From positions 1-64,000 of the forward strand of contig JABFXY010000051.1 of assembly GCA_013361525.1 (NCBI GenBank): a DNA stretch of 64,000 nucleotides, in the 5' to 3' direction. The translations under genes and the position numbers were made by a program. Shown piece after piece: positions 26,254 through 35,374 of this stretch. Numbering within the stretch: the stretch's first letter is position 1; each line of letters starts with the position of its first letter. The notes beneath the pieces were generated by a model that saw nothing but the letters and a program-made list of their open reading frames with translations, had not been told where the DNA came from and searched no databases. The stretch comes from Polyangiaceae bacterium. Lineage in GTDB: Bacteria; Myxococcota_A; Polyangia; Polyangiales; Polyangiaceae.

Positions 26254-27483
26254 ATGTCGAATCGTCTCGCTCTCGCGCGCCGTCCGTCGTCGTCTCGTCT
26301 GCTCGCGATCGTCCTCGACGAGCCCGAGCTCGCTCTGCAGGTCTCGTCGCTGGCTCCTCGTGTGCTCGGCGCATTGATCTCGCAGGTCGGGCTGGAAGAC
26401 GCGGGCGAGCTGGTCGCGCTCGCGACCACCGATCAGCTCGTCGAGATCTTCGACGAAGACCTCTGGAGGAGCGAACGGGTCGGTCAGGACGAGTCGTTCG
26501 ATGCTGCCCGCTTCCTCGTCTGGCTGGAGGTGATGATGGAAGCGGGCGAGGCATTCGTGGCCGACAAGCTCGTGAGCCTGCCCCAAGACCTCGTGACGCT
26601 CGCGTTTCATCGCCAGGTGCTCGTCCTGGAGCTCGAAGCGCTGCGGAGCGAGATCGAGGACGCGGGCGAGGACGGCTCGTCGATCGACAAGGCGCTCGAG
26701 AGCTGCCTCGGCGAGGAGATCGACGACTACCAAATCGTCTCGCGAAACCATGACGGCTGGGACGTCGTGCTCGCCGCGCTGCTCGCGCTCGATCGCGACC
26801 ACCACGCGTACCTCGTGCGCCTGCTCGAGCGGTGCTGCCGAATGAGCGCCGGCGTCATCGACGACGCGGGCGGTCTGTACGAGGTTCTGACCGCGGAGGA
26901 GATGCTCGAGAGTGACGCGGCGGGCGATCGCGAGGACAGGCGGGCGGAAGCGGGATTCGTCGCGCCGAGCGACGCGCGCGCTTTTCTCGGCCTCGCGGCG
27001 CCGAAGCCCGGTGATGTCGAGCGTGACCCCATGACGCGGGCGTATTTCCGCCGCTTGGGGCGAGGCGCGGCAGCGCGGGTCGGCCAACCCGCCGATGCCC
27101 AGGGTGTTCCGGCGCGCCTTCTCGCGCTGCTCTCGGAGGCCGGGGTCGTCGAGAACGGCTCGCCGAAGCTGCCCGCATCGCGGGCAGGTAGAGAGGCATC
27201 GAACCTGTTCTTCGAGGCGATGCGCCGCCTGGAGGTCGAAGCGCCCGCCACCTACGCAGAGCGGAGAGAGGAGCTCGCATACCTCGCGAACGTGCTCGTT
27301 TCGGGCCACGCCCACCGCGGCCGGCGGTTGCGCCCGATCGAGGCGCTGCAGCTCGCCGTGGAGGCCTGCGAGCGCGGCATTCAGCGTTCGCTCGAGCGCA
27401 CGAAACGCCGTCGCGACGAGCGAGCCCTGGAGAAGCTTCGCACGGTACCGGCCGACGTTCTATTTCGGCTCGGCTTTCGATAA
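26254..27483 (+). CDS. DUF6178 family protein
   Basis: A 409-residue cytosolic protein, almost entirely helical and acidic. I recognise the DUF6178 pattern in LVALATTDQLVEIFDEDLW, DAARFLVWLEVMMEAGEAF and DLVTLAFHRQVLVLELEAL, followed by EEIDDYQIVSRNHDGWD. The C-terminal third has a zinc-free helical segment (ATYAERREELAYLANVL) and ends in RTVPADVLFRLGFR. ATG 26254 has AAGGAGA 7 bases upstream, so I do not use the longer frame from 26149. The family is conserved in deltaproteobacterial lineages with no assigned function. It follows the LysR gene on the same strand but is separated by 120 bases. Confidence 0.8.
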   Translation: MSNRLALARRPSSSRLLAIVLDEPELALQVSSLAPRVLGALISQVGLEDAGELVALATTDQLVEIFDEDLWRSERVGQDESFDAARFLVWLEVMMEAGEAFVADKLVSLPQDLVTLAFHRQVLVLELEALRSEIEDAGEDGSSIDKALESCLGEEIDDYQIVSRNHDGWDVVLAALLALDRDHHAYLVRLLERCCRMSAGVIDDAGGLYEVLTAEEMLESDAAGDREDRRAEAGFVAPSDARAFLGLAAPKPGDVERDPMTRAYFRRLGRGAAARVGQPADAQGVPARLLALLSEAGVVENGSPKLPASRAGREASNLFFEAMRRLEVEAPATYAERREELAYLANVLVSGHAHRGRRLRPIEALQLAVEACERGIQRSLERTKRRRDERALEKLRTVPADVLFRLGFR

Positions 27484-27588
27484 CGCGCAATTCGGTGTTG
27501 CCCTGATCCGATCGTCGAATCCGTTTCGATCAGCACGCGCCTTGCACCATGGGACGTTGACCACCTTCGGTTAAAAGGAGCCGTTGTC

Positions 27589-27768
27589 ATGGAAAAAGTC
27601 GTCGAGTGCTCGAAGGTCGATCCGTCGAGTGGATGCCAAGCAGTCATTCGAGGCGAGGACGAGCAAGAGGTCCTCAAGAAGGCCGCGGAGCACGCGAAGC
27701 AGCACGGCATCCGGCAAGTGACACCCGAGCTGATCGAACGCGTCAAAGCAGCCATTCACGACGCCTGA
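27589..27768 (+). CDS. DUF1059 family small protein
   Basis: A 59-residue protein. The ATG has AAAAGGAG 6-7 bases upstream, an excellent ribosome site. The sequence begins MEKVVECSKVDPSSGCQAVI and continues GEDEQEVLKKAAEHAKQHG and VTPELIERVKAAIHDA. The conserved Cys7, Cys16, then a helical Glu/Lys/His segment match DUF1059. The function of the family is unknown; its size and the cytosolic cysteine pair suggest a small regulatory or metal-binding protein. It lies between DUF6178 and the convergent kinase-decarboxylase fusion gene. Confidence 0.85.
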   Translation: MEKVVECSKVDPSSGCQAVIRGEDEQEVLKKAAEHAKQHGIRQVTPELIERVKAAIHDA

Positions 27769-27795
27769 TCGAGGCGACGATACTGTGGCGGAGGA

Positions 27796-30700
27796 TCAGA
27801 CCCGGCGAATCGCGTCCATCAACGCGGCGAGATCGTCGAGGGTCGTCAGCGGATTCATCAGCGAGGTCCTCAGGTAGACGTTTTTGCGGAGCGTCGTCAT
27901 GACGCAATAGAACGTGCCGTCGCTCCGCAGCGCTTCGAGGACGAGGCGTTGCCGTTCGTCGAGATCCTCGCCGGCGAGGTGCCGGAAGCAGACGATGTTC
28001 GAGTCGGGCGGGCATGCGAGCTCGAAATCCGGCGCTCGTGCGAGCTTTTCGGCGAACGCTCGAGCGAGCGCATAGCCGTGCTCGATGGCGTCCCGGATCG
28101 GCGCCGTGCCGAGGGTCGCGAGCGTCCCATAAAGCGGCACGGAAATGAGGGCCTTCGTGCATTCGATGGTCCGCAGGCCGATGTCGAACCAACGCCCGTC
28201 CGTCTCGCCCCGAAAGAGGTAGAGCGCCTCTTGAGAGAACGTCTCGTACGAGGGTTTGCCGTCGCGGAAGAGCACTGCCGTGGCGAGCGCCGGCATGCTC
28301 ATCAGTTTGTGCGCATCCCATACGAGCGAATGAGCCCGCTCGATGCCCGCGAGGTCGCGGCGCAAGGTCGGCGACAAGAGCGCAGACGCGCCGTGGGCGC
28401 CGTCGACGTGCATCCATAACCCCAGGCGTTCGCAAGCATCGGCGATCGGCGTGAGCGGATCGATCGATCCGGTTCCCGTCGCGCCCGCGCTCGCGACGAG
28501 CGCAATGGGGTGGAGACCTCGGCTCGATGCGAGCGCGAACGCCGGCTCGATGGCGGTCGGATCCATTCGATACCGATCGTCGGCGCGGATCGGAATGACC
28601 GCGTCCGCGCCGATCCCCATGATCTGTGCAGCACGGGTAATCGAGTAATGGACCTGCTCCGACGCGAGGATCGCGAGCGGTCGACCGGACGCGAGCCCCG
28701 CGGAGCGGACGTCGAAGCCGGCGCGTGCTTGTCTCGCCGCGAGGAGCGCCGTCAGATTGCCGAGCGATCCGCCAGACGTGAGCACGCCGCCGCCCGTTCG
28801 CTGCCATTCGACGAACGAGAGCAGGAACTCGATGACCCGCCGCTCGAGTACGGTCGTCACCGGACCTGCCTCGAATGCGGCCATTCCGTTGTTGAGCACC
28901 GCTCCGATCAAAGAAAACAGCGCGGCACGAGGTATCGGCGCGCTCACTTGGTGTCCGACATAGCGAGGCGTGTGTTGCGTCGGCGACTCCGCGAGGAGCC
29001 GTTCGACGAAATCGCCGAGGGGGAGCGCCGGCTCCTCGCCCAGCACGGCGTCGAAGGATGCGAGCACGTCTTGCGGAGAGCGAGCGCCCCGGGTCACAGG
29101 CGACCGCTCGTCGATCGCCGCTTCGAGGTGGCGCGCGATCTGCTCGACGATTGCGTTCGCGTCCTCGCGAAACGCTGCGGCCGACCAAATGGCGCGGCTC
29201 GAGGGGCGCGGCTCGACGGCTGGTGTCGTAGGGGGGCGCACGGTGCCATCGATTACGCGCGCGAGGGCATGCAGTTGCGCGTTTTCTGCGACTGCGTGCA
29301 GAAAGCTTTCGCGCGTGCTCGCATCGCGGATCGAGCTCGAGCGCGCGGCGAGGCGCTCGAGCGCAGTGTGAAGCAGCGACGTCGCGCGTGGCACTTCACC
29401 GACGGCGAGCGCGCAGCGGATCTCCGCGAGCCGCACCGTGGCCTCGAACTCCTCGATTCCGTCGTACGCGCCGAGGATCGCGCCTGCCTCGCGCGCCTGG
29501 ATATCGGCGTCGAGCGCGTCGCCTGCTCGAAGCGAGACGTGCGCTTTCACCGCGAGCGCACCCGCGTAGGCGGGCGGCGTCCCGGCGAGGCGGTCGAGCG
29601 ACACGTCGACGTGTGCGCGCGCTGCGTCGAGCTCCCCGAGCTCGAGCGCGATCTTCGCTGCGTAGATGAGGGTCCACGCCTCGAAGCGCTCGTCGCCGCT
29701 CGTTGCGGCCTCGGCCGCGACGGCGCGTGCGAGCTCGTATGCCTCGCGCGCGTGCCCTTCGGCGACGAGGACGAGGCACAAATTCTGGCGCGCGCGGGTC
29801 GCGACGTTGGGCAGACCCAGGGCGCGGGCCTTGTCGAGCGCGGACTCGAGCTGCTCCCGCGCGAGACCGTGACGTCCGAGTTGGATATTGGAAAACCCCA
29901 GGCTTACGAGGCCGTTCAATGCGCCGCGCGTGTCGCCGGCTCGCTCGAGCGCGGCGAATGCCGCTTCATAACAGTCGACGTCGGCTTGAACTTCGCCCCG
30001 ATGGCGTGCCCGGGCGCCGAGCAATCGATGGACCTCGGCTTCCGAGCGAGCATCGAGCTCGTCCCGAGCGTGTGCGAAGTCGCGCTGAACCGTTTCGACG
30101 AGATCGCCGGCCGCGTCGTAATCGCCGAGCGCGAAGAGCCGTCGCCCGACCGCCGAGAGCGCGAGCAGCCGCGCCGCTTTCGCTTCCGCGTCGCACGGTC
30201 CCTCGGCGAGACGTTCTCGCCAAAGCGCGACCGGGCCGAAATCTCCGCGGACGCCGGCGGTCGCAGCGAGAAGCCCGGAGGCTTGGAACCAAGACGCGCT
30301 TCCGGGACGGAGATGATCGAGCGCGTTTCGTGCGGCGCGTTCGGCCGCCGGGTGATCGCCGCTCCAGCGCTTCGCCTCTGCCTCCACGAGGAGCAGGGCG
30401 CCCATCGACTCGCTTTGCTCGTCGGAGCCGAGGGCGGCTTTGCCACGCTCGACGAAGCCGAGAGCGCCCACGAAGTCGTGACCATCGAGGGCCGCCGAAG
30501 CCGCCGCGCCGAACCATTGCGAAGCGGCCCCCCCGGAGCCGCCGCGCTGCAGATGTTCGGCCATGACGACCGCTTCGCGCTCTCCCGCGCGCTCGAGCCA
30601 TTCCGCTGCGAGTCGATGGCCCGCCGATCGATCGCGATCGGTGAGCATGGCGTAGGCGGCGTCGCGCACGAGCGCTTGCCGAAATCGCAGCTCCTCTTTG

Positions 30701-33153
30701 CCGGGAAACCGGCTCGGCGTGCGCGGCTCGACGAGGCCCTCGACGACGAGGGCTTCGATGCTCTCTTTGGCGACCTCGGGCGCGATGCTGCGCGGTGCCG
30801 ATTCCTGCGACGAGGTCTCTCCAATCAAATGGAGAACGCCGTCCGGCCAAAACGCGTGCCCGAAGATGCTCGCCCCGCGAAGGAACCGTCGTGCAGGCGA
30901 CGGCAGCGATCGCAGGCGCGCCTGAAGCATCGCGAGGACGGTCGGAGGTAGATCGTGGTCTCGGCCGTCTTGGACGAACCGTACGAGCTCCTCGAGAAAA
31001 AACGCATTGCCACCCGCTCGCTCCACGACGGCCGCGCGCGTCGCGTCGCTTGCATGGGGCAGCAGCGCGGCGACGTAATCGGTGCAGGCGCGCCGCGGGA
31101 GCTCGCCGATCGTGAGCCGGAGCGCCCCGCGGACCGAAGCCAGGCCTTCGAGCGCGGACGCCTTGTCGCTGCGCCCGACGAAGAGCACGAAGAGCGGCTG
31201 TGCGCTCGCTTTTCGCAATGCGGATTCGATGAATCGAATGCTCGCGGTGTCGCCCCATTGTGCATCGTCGACGACGATGACGAGCGGGCTCGCGCTGGAG
31301 GCTGCACACACGAACGACTCGAAATGGTGGCGCAGCTGGTCGCCCATCAACGTCGAATCGGCGCGTGCAGCTCGAAGCTCCTCGGAACATTCGGCGGGGT
31401 AGGGCGCCCCGATGAGCTCCGCGAGGAACGTGACGGTGAGGTCCGCTTCGCGACCCGAAAGCGCTCGCGCGATGCGTGCACGCAGCTTCCGTTGGGCGTC
31501 CTCGATCGCGTCGCCCCGGACGATCCCGGCGGCCGAGCGGAGCGCCGACGCGACGAGGCCGAGCGGAGACCCTGCCGAAAGCGGATCCCCGCGCCCGCTC
31601 CAGACCTCCGCCGCGTGACCGCGCGCCGTCGCGAGCCATTCGGCGACCAGCCTGCTTTTGCCGCTTCCCGCGGGTCCAATCACCGTGGCGAGGCTCGCGG
31701 TCGGCTCACCGACCGATTCGTCGAAGAGGTCCGACAACATTCGAAGCTCACGTTGGCGCCCGACGAAGGGCGTCGCGCGACCACTCAAGGTCCTCGACGT
31801 CTCCGGCGCCTCACGCTCGCTTTCGAGGATGAATTCGGCCCCCTTGCCGGTGACCTCGAAGCGGCTCTGGAGCAGGCCGGCGGCCGTCTCGTCGAGCAGG
31901 ATCGCCCCCGATTCGCGGACGCTTCCTGCGCGGATCAGCGACGCGACCCGGTTCATGACCTCGCCGGTGGGGACACGACCGGTCGTCGCGCGACCGAGCA
32001 CCAGGGCAATGGGCAGCTCTGTGCATTGGGCGCGGAACGAGAGCGCGCAATGGGCGGCGCGGACGGCGAGATCGGCAGCCGATCCGTCCGCGTCGAATAC
32101 GGCGATGCTCGAGCCGTTGACGAGCGGTGAGAACGATCCGCCGAGACGCGCGACCTCGATCGCGAGGCGCTGCGACGGCACGACCGAGTCGGCCGCCAGC
32201 GTCGCGTCGGGGTGCGCGGCCGCGTCCCTTTTCGGCGCAATCGCGACGACCGCGACGAGGCTCTGCTCGACGGACGTGAGCGGCCGCGGCGGGCGCGACG
32301 ACCAGCGCTGCACCGCCGCCGCATGACGGAGGTCGTCCGCGATTGCGTCGAGCTGCCGGAGGAGGTCGTTGGCGGTTTGCGGGCGGCGTGTCGGATCTTT
32401 GTCGAGTAAGCGCGCCGTGAGCTCGTCGAGCTTGTCGGGCACCGACGGCACCAGGTTGGAGAGGCGGCGCGGCTCCTCGAACAGGACCTTTCCGAGGACG
32501 CCCATCACGTCGTCGCCTTCGAATGGCGGTTGCCCGGTCACGCATTCGAACAGAACACACCCGACCGCATAGATGTCTGCGCGGGCGTCCACGTCCTTTC
32601 GCCCTTTGGCTTGCTCCGGCGCCATATAGACAGGGGTTCCGAGCGCCGTTCCGGTGCGGGTCATGTCGCTCGCGGTCGATTGGACGCGCGCGACGCCGAA
32701 ATCGAGGACGCGCGGCGAATCGAAGCCGGTACCCGTCAACAGGACGTTGTCGGGCTTGATGTCGCGATGAACGACGCCATGCTCGTGGGCGTGCGCGAGC
32801 GCCGACGCGATGGCGCGGACCAGTGAAACGGATTCCTCGAGCGTCGGAATGACCTGCCCCAGGCGCGACCCGAGCGTCTCGCCGTCGATCCATTCGAGGA
32901 CGAGAAATGGGCGGCCGTCGGCCGTCGTCCCGCGGCCCTCGTAGCGGACGATGTTCGGGTGTCGCAATCGCGACAGCACGGTCGCCTCGCGATCGAAACG
33001 CGCAATGTCCGACGGGCCGAGCGCGCTCAGCACCTTGATCGCGACCGCTCGTTTCGCCTCGAGGTCCAGGGCCCGGTACACGGTGCCCATGGCGCCACTG
33101 CCGGCGAGTTCTCGAATTTCGTAACGCTGTCCGACGACCGTGCCGTGGTCCAC
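27796..33153 (-). CDS. Ser/Thr kinase - AAA ATPase - TPR protein fused to PLP-dependent decarboxylase
   Basis: A 1785-residue single frame from a GTG with GAGG upstream. Residues 1-270 are a complete Hanks-type kinase: glycine loop GSGAMG (18-23), K40, catalytic H129-R-D131, D151-F-G and GTPVYMAPEQ. Residues 310-445 look like a degenerate nucleotide-cyclase-type domain. Residues 460-800 are an AAA ATPase with Walker A GPAGSGKS (493-500) and Walker B LVIVVDDAQWGD. A TPR-type helical region runs to about 1310. From about 1320 to the end there is a full group II PLP decarboxylase (DOPA/diaminobutyrate/glutamate type), with VHYSITRAAQIMG, MHVDGAHGAS and the PLP-Schiff-base Lys K1616 in WDAHKLMSMPA. 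The first part is a known myxobacterial architecture. The in-frame enzyme is not one I know. It probably makes an amine or beta-amino acid under kinase/ligand control (inference). Confidence 0.92.
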   Translation of the reverse strand: MDHGTVVGQRYEIRELAGSGAMGTVYRALDLEAKRAVAIKVLSALGPSDIARFDREATVLSRLRHPNIVRYEGRGTTADGRPFLVLEWIDGETLGSRLGQVIPTLEESVSLVRAIASALAHAHEHGVVHRDIKPDNVLLTGTGFDSPRVLDFGVARVQSTASDMTRTGTALGTPVYMAPEQAKGRKDVDARADIYAVGCVLFECVTGQPPFEGDDVMGVLGKVLFEEPRRLSNLVPSVPDKLDELTARLLDKDPTRRPQTANDLLRQLDAIADDLRHAAAVQRWSSRPPRPLTSVEQSLVAVVAIAPKRDAAAHPDATLAADSVVPSQRLAIEVARLGGSFSPLVNGSSIAVFDADGSAADLAVRAAHCALSFRAQCTELPIALVLGRATTGRVPTGEVMNRVASLIRAGSVRESGAILLDETAAGLLQSRFEVTGKGAEFILESEREAPETSRTLSGRATPFVGRQRELRMLSDLFDESVGEPTASLATVIGPAGSGKSRLVAEWLATARGHAAEVWSGRGDPLSAGSPLGLVASALRSAAGIVRGDAIEDAQRKLRARIARALSGREADLTVTFLAELIGAPYPAECSEELRAARADSTLMGDQLRHHFESFVCAASSASPLVIVVDDAQWGDTASIRFIESALRKASAQPLFVLFVGRSDKASALEGLASVRGALRLTIGELPRRACTDYVAALLPHASDATRAAVVERAGGNAFFLEELVRFVQDGRDHDLPPTVLAMLQARLRSLPSPARRFLRGASIFGHAFWPDGVLHLIGETSSQESAPRSIAPEVAKESIEALVVEGLVEPRTPSRFPGKEELRFRQALVRDAAYAMLTDRDRSAGHRLAAEWLERAGEREAVVMAEHLQRGGSGGAASQWFGAAASAALDGHDFVGALGFVERGKAALGSDEQSESMGALLLVEAEAKRWSGDHPAAERAARNALDHLRPGSASWFQASGLLAATAGVRGDFGPVALWRERLAEGPCDAEAKAARLLALSAVGRRLFALGDYDAAGDLVETVQRDFAHARDELDARSEAEVHRLLGARARHRGEVQADVDCYEAAFAALERAGDTRGALNGLVSLGFSNIQLGRHGLAREQLESALDKARALGLPNVATRARQNLCLVLVAEGHAREAYELARAVAAEAATSGDERFEAWTLIYAAKIALELGELDAARAHVDVSLDRLAGTPPAYAGALAVKAHVSLRAGDALDADIQAREAGAILGAYDGIEEFEATVRLAEIRCALAVGEVPRATSLLHTALERLAARSSSIRDASTRESFLHAVAENAQLHALARVIDGTVRPPTTPAVEPRPSSRAIWSAAAFREDANAIVEQIARHLEAAIDERSPVTRGARSPQDVLASFDAVLGEEPALPLGDFVERLLAESPTQHTPRYVGHQVSAPIPRAALFSLIGAVLNNGMAAFEAGPVTTVLERRVIEFLLSFVEWQRTGGGVLTSGGSLGNLTALLAARQARAGFDVRSAGLASGRPLAILASEQVHYSITRAAQIMGIGADAVIPIRADDRYRMDPTAIEPAFALASSRGLHPIALVASAGATGTGSIDPLTPIADACERLGLWMHVDGAHGASALLSPTLRRDLAGIERAHSLVWDAHKLMSMPALATAVLFRDGKPSYETFSQEALYLFRGETDGRWFDIGLRTIECTKALISVPLYGTLATLGTAPIRDAIEHGYALARAFAEKLARAPDFELACPPDSNIVCFRHLAGEDLDERQRLVLEALRSDGTFYCVMTTLRKNVYLRTSLMNPLTTLDDLAALMDAIRRV

Positions 33154-33186
33154 GAGGCCTCGAATGCTAGTCGACCCGTGGACGGA

Positions 33187-33678
33187 TCAGGCGGTGCGCG
33201 ATCGCGTATCTGCGACCTGCCGGCCGGCGGAGGCTGCGCCGTCGACGAGGGGGTAGAGCTCCTCGTTCTCGCGCTTCATGCGCATCCGTAATTGCTGCAG
33301 GATCGCCATCGTTTCGCGGCAAAATCCCTCCGGATCACGCTGAATCGCGGAGGCATCCGGCCACTTCGCGAGGTGCTCGAAGAACGTTCGATAAAGTGGG
33401 CCTACCTCGTCGAGCAGGGCCCGAGCCTTCGCGGCGATCGCGGGGTCGGCGCTCGCGAGCAGCCGAGGATAGAGCGCCTCTTGTTCCATTGCGGCATGCA
33501 CCCGCAGGCGACCGGAGAAGACCGCGAGCGCCCGTCGCGCGACCGTTGGATCGGTCGCGAGCACCCGCGTATCCAGCGCCGCGAGCAGCTCTTTTCCGAG
33601 GGCGGTGAGCTCCTCGTGCTGCCGGACGAATCGTGACGTGTCTCCTGTGGCCCCGCCGGACGACGATCGTTGATCCAT
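33187..33678 (-). CDS. Hemerythrin-like helical-bundle protein (ligands incomplete)
   Basis: A protein of about 163 residues from ATG 33678 (MDQRSSSGGATGD). Four helices carry part of the hemerythrin ligand set: RQHEEL, RVHAAMEQEALYP and RENEELYPLVD. The usual third-helix His pair is replaced (LLDEVGPLYRTFFEHL) and the last His position is Met/Arg (RMRMKRENEEL), so a normal di-iron site is doubtful. Canonical members bind oxygen or sense iron/redox. It lies directly upstream of the kinase-decarboxylase gene on the same strand, with 33 bases between them, so the two may be co-transcribed. An in-frame upstream extension to 33768 looks non-coding. Confidence 0.65.
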   Translation of the reverse strand: MDQRSSSGGATGDTSRFVRQHEELTALGKELLAALDTRVLATDPTVARRALAVFSGRLRVHAAMEQEALYPRLLASADPAIAAKARALLDEVGPLYRTFFEHLAKWPDASAIQRDPEGFCRETMAILQQLRMRMKRENEELYPLVDGAASAGRQVADTRSRTA

Positions 33679-33788
33679 CGGTCGAACCCCGAGCCATCCT
33701 ACGCTCGATGGAGCGGTACGGTTGCGCGCGATTCGTGCGGGCGCGGACAATGCCATGCGAACGCTCACCGCACGGTACGGGCGAAGGT

Positions 33789-34835
33789 ATGCTCCCCCCC
33801 GATACGATGATGCTTCCTTGTTCGTTTCGGCGAATCGTCTCGGCGCTCGTCGTCTTGTCCGCGCTCGGGCGTGGGACCGTGGCGTTCGCCCAGGTCGGCG
33901 ACGCGGATCCCGCGGCGAAGGCGCAGGCGGAGGCGCTGTTCTCCGAAGGTGTGGCGCTCCTCGAACGCGGCGACGCCGAGGCCGCCTGTCCCAAGCTCGA
34001 AGCTGCGGTCGAGCTCACCAAAGGTGAGGCGCTCGGCGGAAAGCTCGCGCTCGCGCGCTGCTACGAGAAGGTCGGCAAGCTGGCCAGCGCATGGGGGCTC
34101 TACAACGAAGTCGCGGGGCGAGCTCAGAAGGCGGGCCAGGCGTCGCGTGGGGACGAGGCCCGCGCAGGGGCCGAGGCGCTCGAGCCGAAGCTGCATCGGG
34201 TGCGCCTCGTTGTTCCGGCCGAGGTCGTTTCGCTGCCGGGCCTCGCCATTCGGCTCGGTGATCGACCAATCGCGAAAGGCGCGTGGACGACGGCGCTACC
34301 GATGGATGCCGGACAATCCGAAATCGTCGTCACCGCCGACGGCAAAGAGGCGTGGCGAGCTGTCGTTACCATTGCGACCACACCCGGGACGACGACCGTC
34401 CAGGTGCCTGCGCTGCGTGACACGATCATCGTCGAGCGCGGTGCGATGGAGCCGACACTTGCCGCGCCGGCTGGAGGTTCGTTTTGGTCGAGCGAGCGGA
34501 TCGCCGGGTTCATCCTCGGATTGACGGGCACCGCGGCGGTCGGCGCCGGCCTCGGGATCGGCGCGATCGCGAACAGCAATTACGACGATGGGCTCGTCGA
34601 AGGCGGTTGCACCGGTGATCCACCGGTCTGCGACGACACTCGCTTCATCGACGACGCGCGCGCGCTCGGTGACGCGTCGACAGGCGTCTTCTTCGGCGGG
34701 CTGGGTACGCTGATCGTCGGCGTCATCGTCTTCGCCACCGCTCCGAACGAGGCGGCGACCGCGTCCACGCCGGTCAAGGTTCAGGCGAGCGTCGGCCCGG
34801 ATCTGGTGCAGGCCGGCGTGTCGATCAGGTATTGA
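33789..34835 (+). CDS. TPR/PEGA-type envelope protein
   Basis: A 348-residue exported protein. From ATG 33789 the signal peptide (RRIVSALVVLSALGRGTVAFA) precedes a TPR-like module (ALFSEGVALLERGDAEAACP, then LALARCYEKVGKLASAWGLY). A PEGA-like beta module comes next (LPGLAIRLGDRPIAKGAW). Two C-terminal membrane helices lie near residues 245-265 and 300-325. Its N-terminal 130 residues parallel those of the protein at 23063. An alternative ATG at 33807 would shorten the signal peptide. Polyangiales encode many of these; function unknown. It is divergent from the hemerythrin-like gene. Confidence 0.7.
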   Translation: MLPPDTMMLPCSFRRIVSALVVLSALGRGTVAFAQVGDADPAAKAQAEALFSEGVALLERGDAEAACPKLEAAVELTKGEALGGKLALARCYEKVGKLASAWGLYNEVAGRAQKAGQASRGDEARAGAEALEPKLHRVRLVVPAEVVSLPGLAIRLGDRPIAKGAWTTALPMDAGQSEIVVTADGKEAWRAVVTIATTPGTTTVQVPALRDTIIVERGAMEPTLAAPAGGSFWSSERIAGFILGLTGTAAVGAGLGIGAIANSNYDDGLVEGGCTGDPPVCDDTRFIDDARALGDASTGVFFGGLGTLIVGVIVFATAPNEAATASTPVKVQASVGPDLVQAGVSIRY

Positions 34836-34857
34836 GCCGTGTTCGCGGAGCGCAGTC

Positions 34858-34931
34858 GGGCTATGGGCTTCGGGCTACTGGCTACACGGAAAAGCCTCTT
34901 TCCCGTAGCCTGAAGTCTGGAGTCTGTAGCC
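34858..34931. repeat. Cluster of GGCTAC/GTAGCC repeats with hairpin
   Basis: The gap between two convergent genes holds several copies of GGGCTA(C/T) and their complement GTAGCC. The inner part, 34880-34910, folds as GGCTAC-aCGG-AAAAG against CTTTCCCGTAGCC. A second GTAGCC lies at 34926-34931. It probably forms a bidirectional terminator and resembles a low-complexity intergenic repeat element. Confidence 0.6.
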
Positions 34932-34934
34932 TTT

Positions 34935-35339
34935 TCAGGCTCGCCCGCCGGCGGGTTGCGCATAACAGTCGGGCGGTGAGGTTGGGCCGTTCGGCAACAC
35001 ATCGCGCAACGACGCGTAATCGAGGGGGCGGGGGAGCACCTCCTGCGCGCCGCACATGCGCAGCACGGCCTCCGGCTCGCTCGCCGAAATGGCGATTCGC
35101 CGGCATCCGGGCTGATCGACCTTCGCGGCTTGGAGCAGCGCGCATAGCGCGTGCGTGACCGATCCGACGCAGATCACCAGCGCATCGAATCGAATCGCCG
35201 ACAAAAGACCGAACGCCTCCGCCCAGCGATCGCAGGTGACGACCTCGTAACCGTCGTTCGTGAGACGAGCCAGCCGTGCCCTCGCGGAGGACATTTCACG
35301 ATCGAGGTAGAGGACGCGGCCGGCAGACACGCCATCCAT
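34935..35339 (-). CDS. Pseudo-receiver domain protein
   Basis: A 134-residue protein. ATG 35339 has GGAGG 8 bases upstream. The fold reads as a response-regulator receiver: strand 1 GRVLYLDREMSSARARL, helix, strand 3 FDALVICVGSVTHALCAL, then strand 4 RRIAISAS and strand 5 EVLPRPLDYASLRDVL. The phosphoacceptor Asp at the end of strand 3 is absent (ICVG instead of a D-x-x-M/P segment), and the usual Lys-Pro after strand 5 is Arg-Pro. It is therefore likely not phosphorylated. It lies 35 bases downstream of a GAF-domain gene on the same strand and may act as its partner. Confidence 0.65.
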   Translation of the reverse strand: MDGVSAGRVLYLDREMSSARARLARLTNDGYEVVTCDRWAEAFGLLSAIRFDALVICVGSVTHALCALLQAAKVDQPGCRRIAISASEPEAVLRMCGAQEVLPRPLDYASLRDVLPNGPTSPPDCYAQPAGGRA

Positions 35340-35374
35340 CGTCGCAACCTCCGCGCCAATGCGCGTCTTCGCGG

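Noticed and set aside
28510..30951. 813-codon plus-strand open frame
   Set aside because: Antisense to the kinase-decarboxylase fusion, whose domains are unambiguous.
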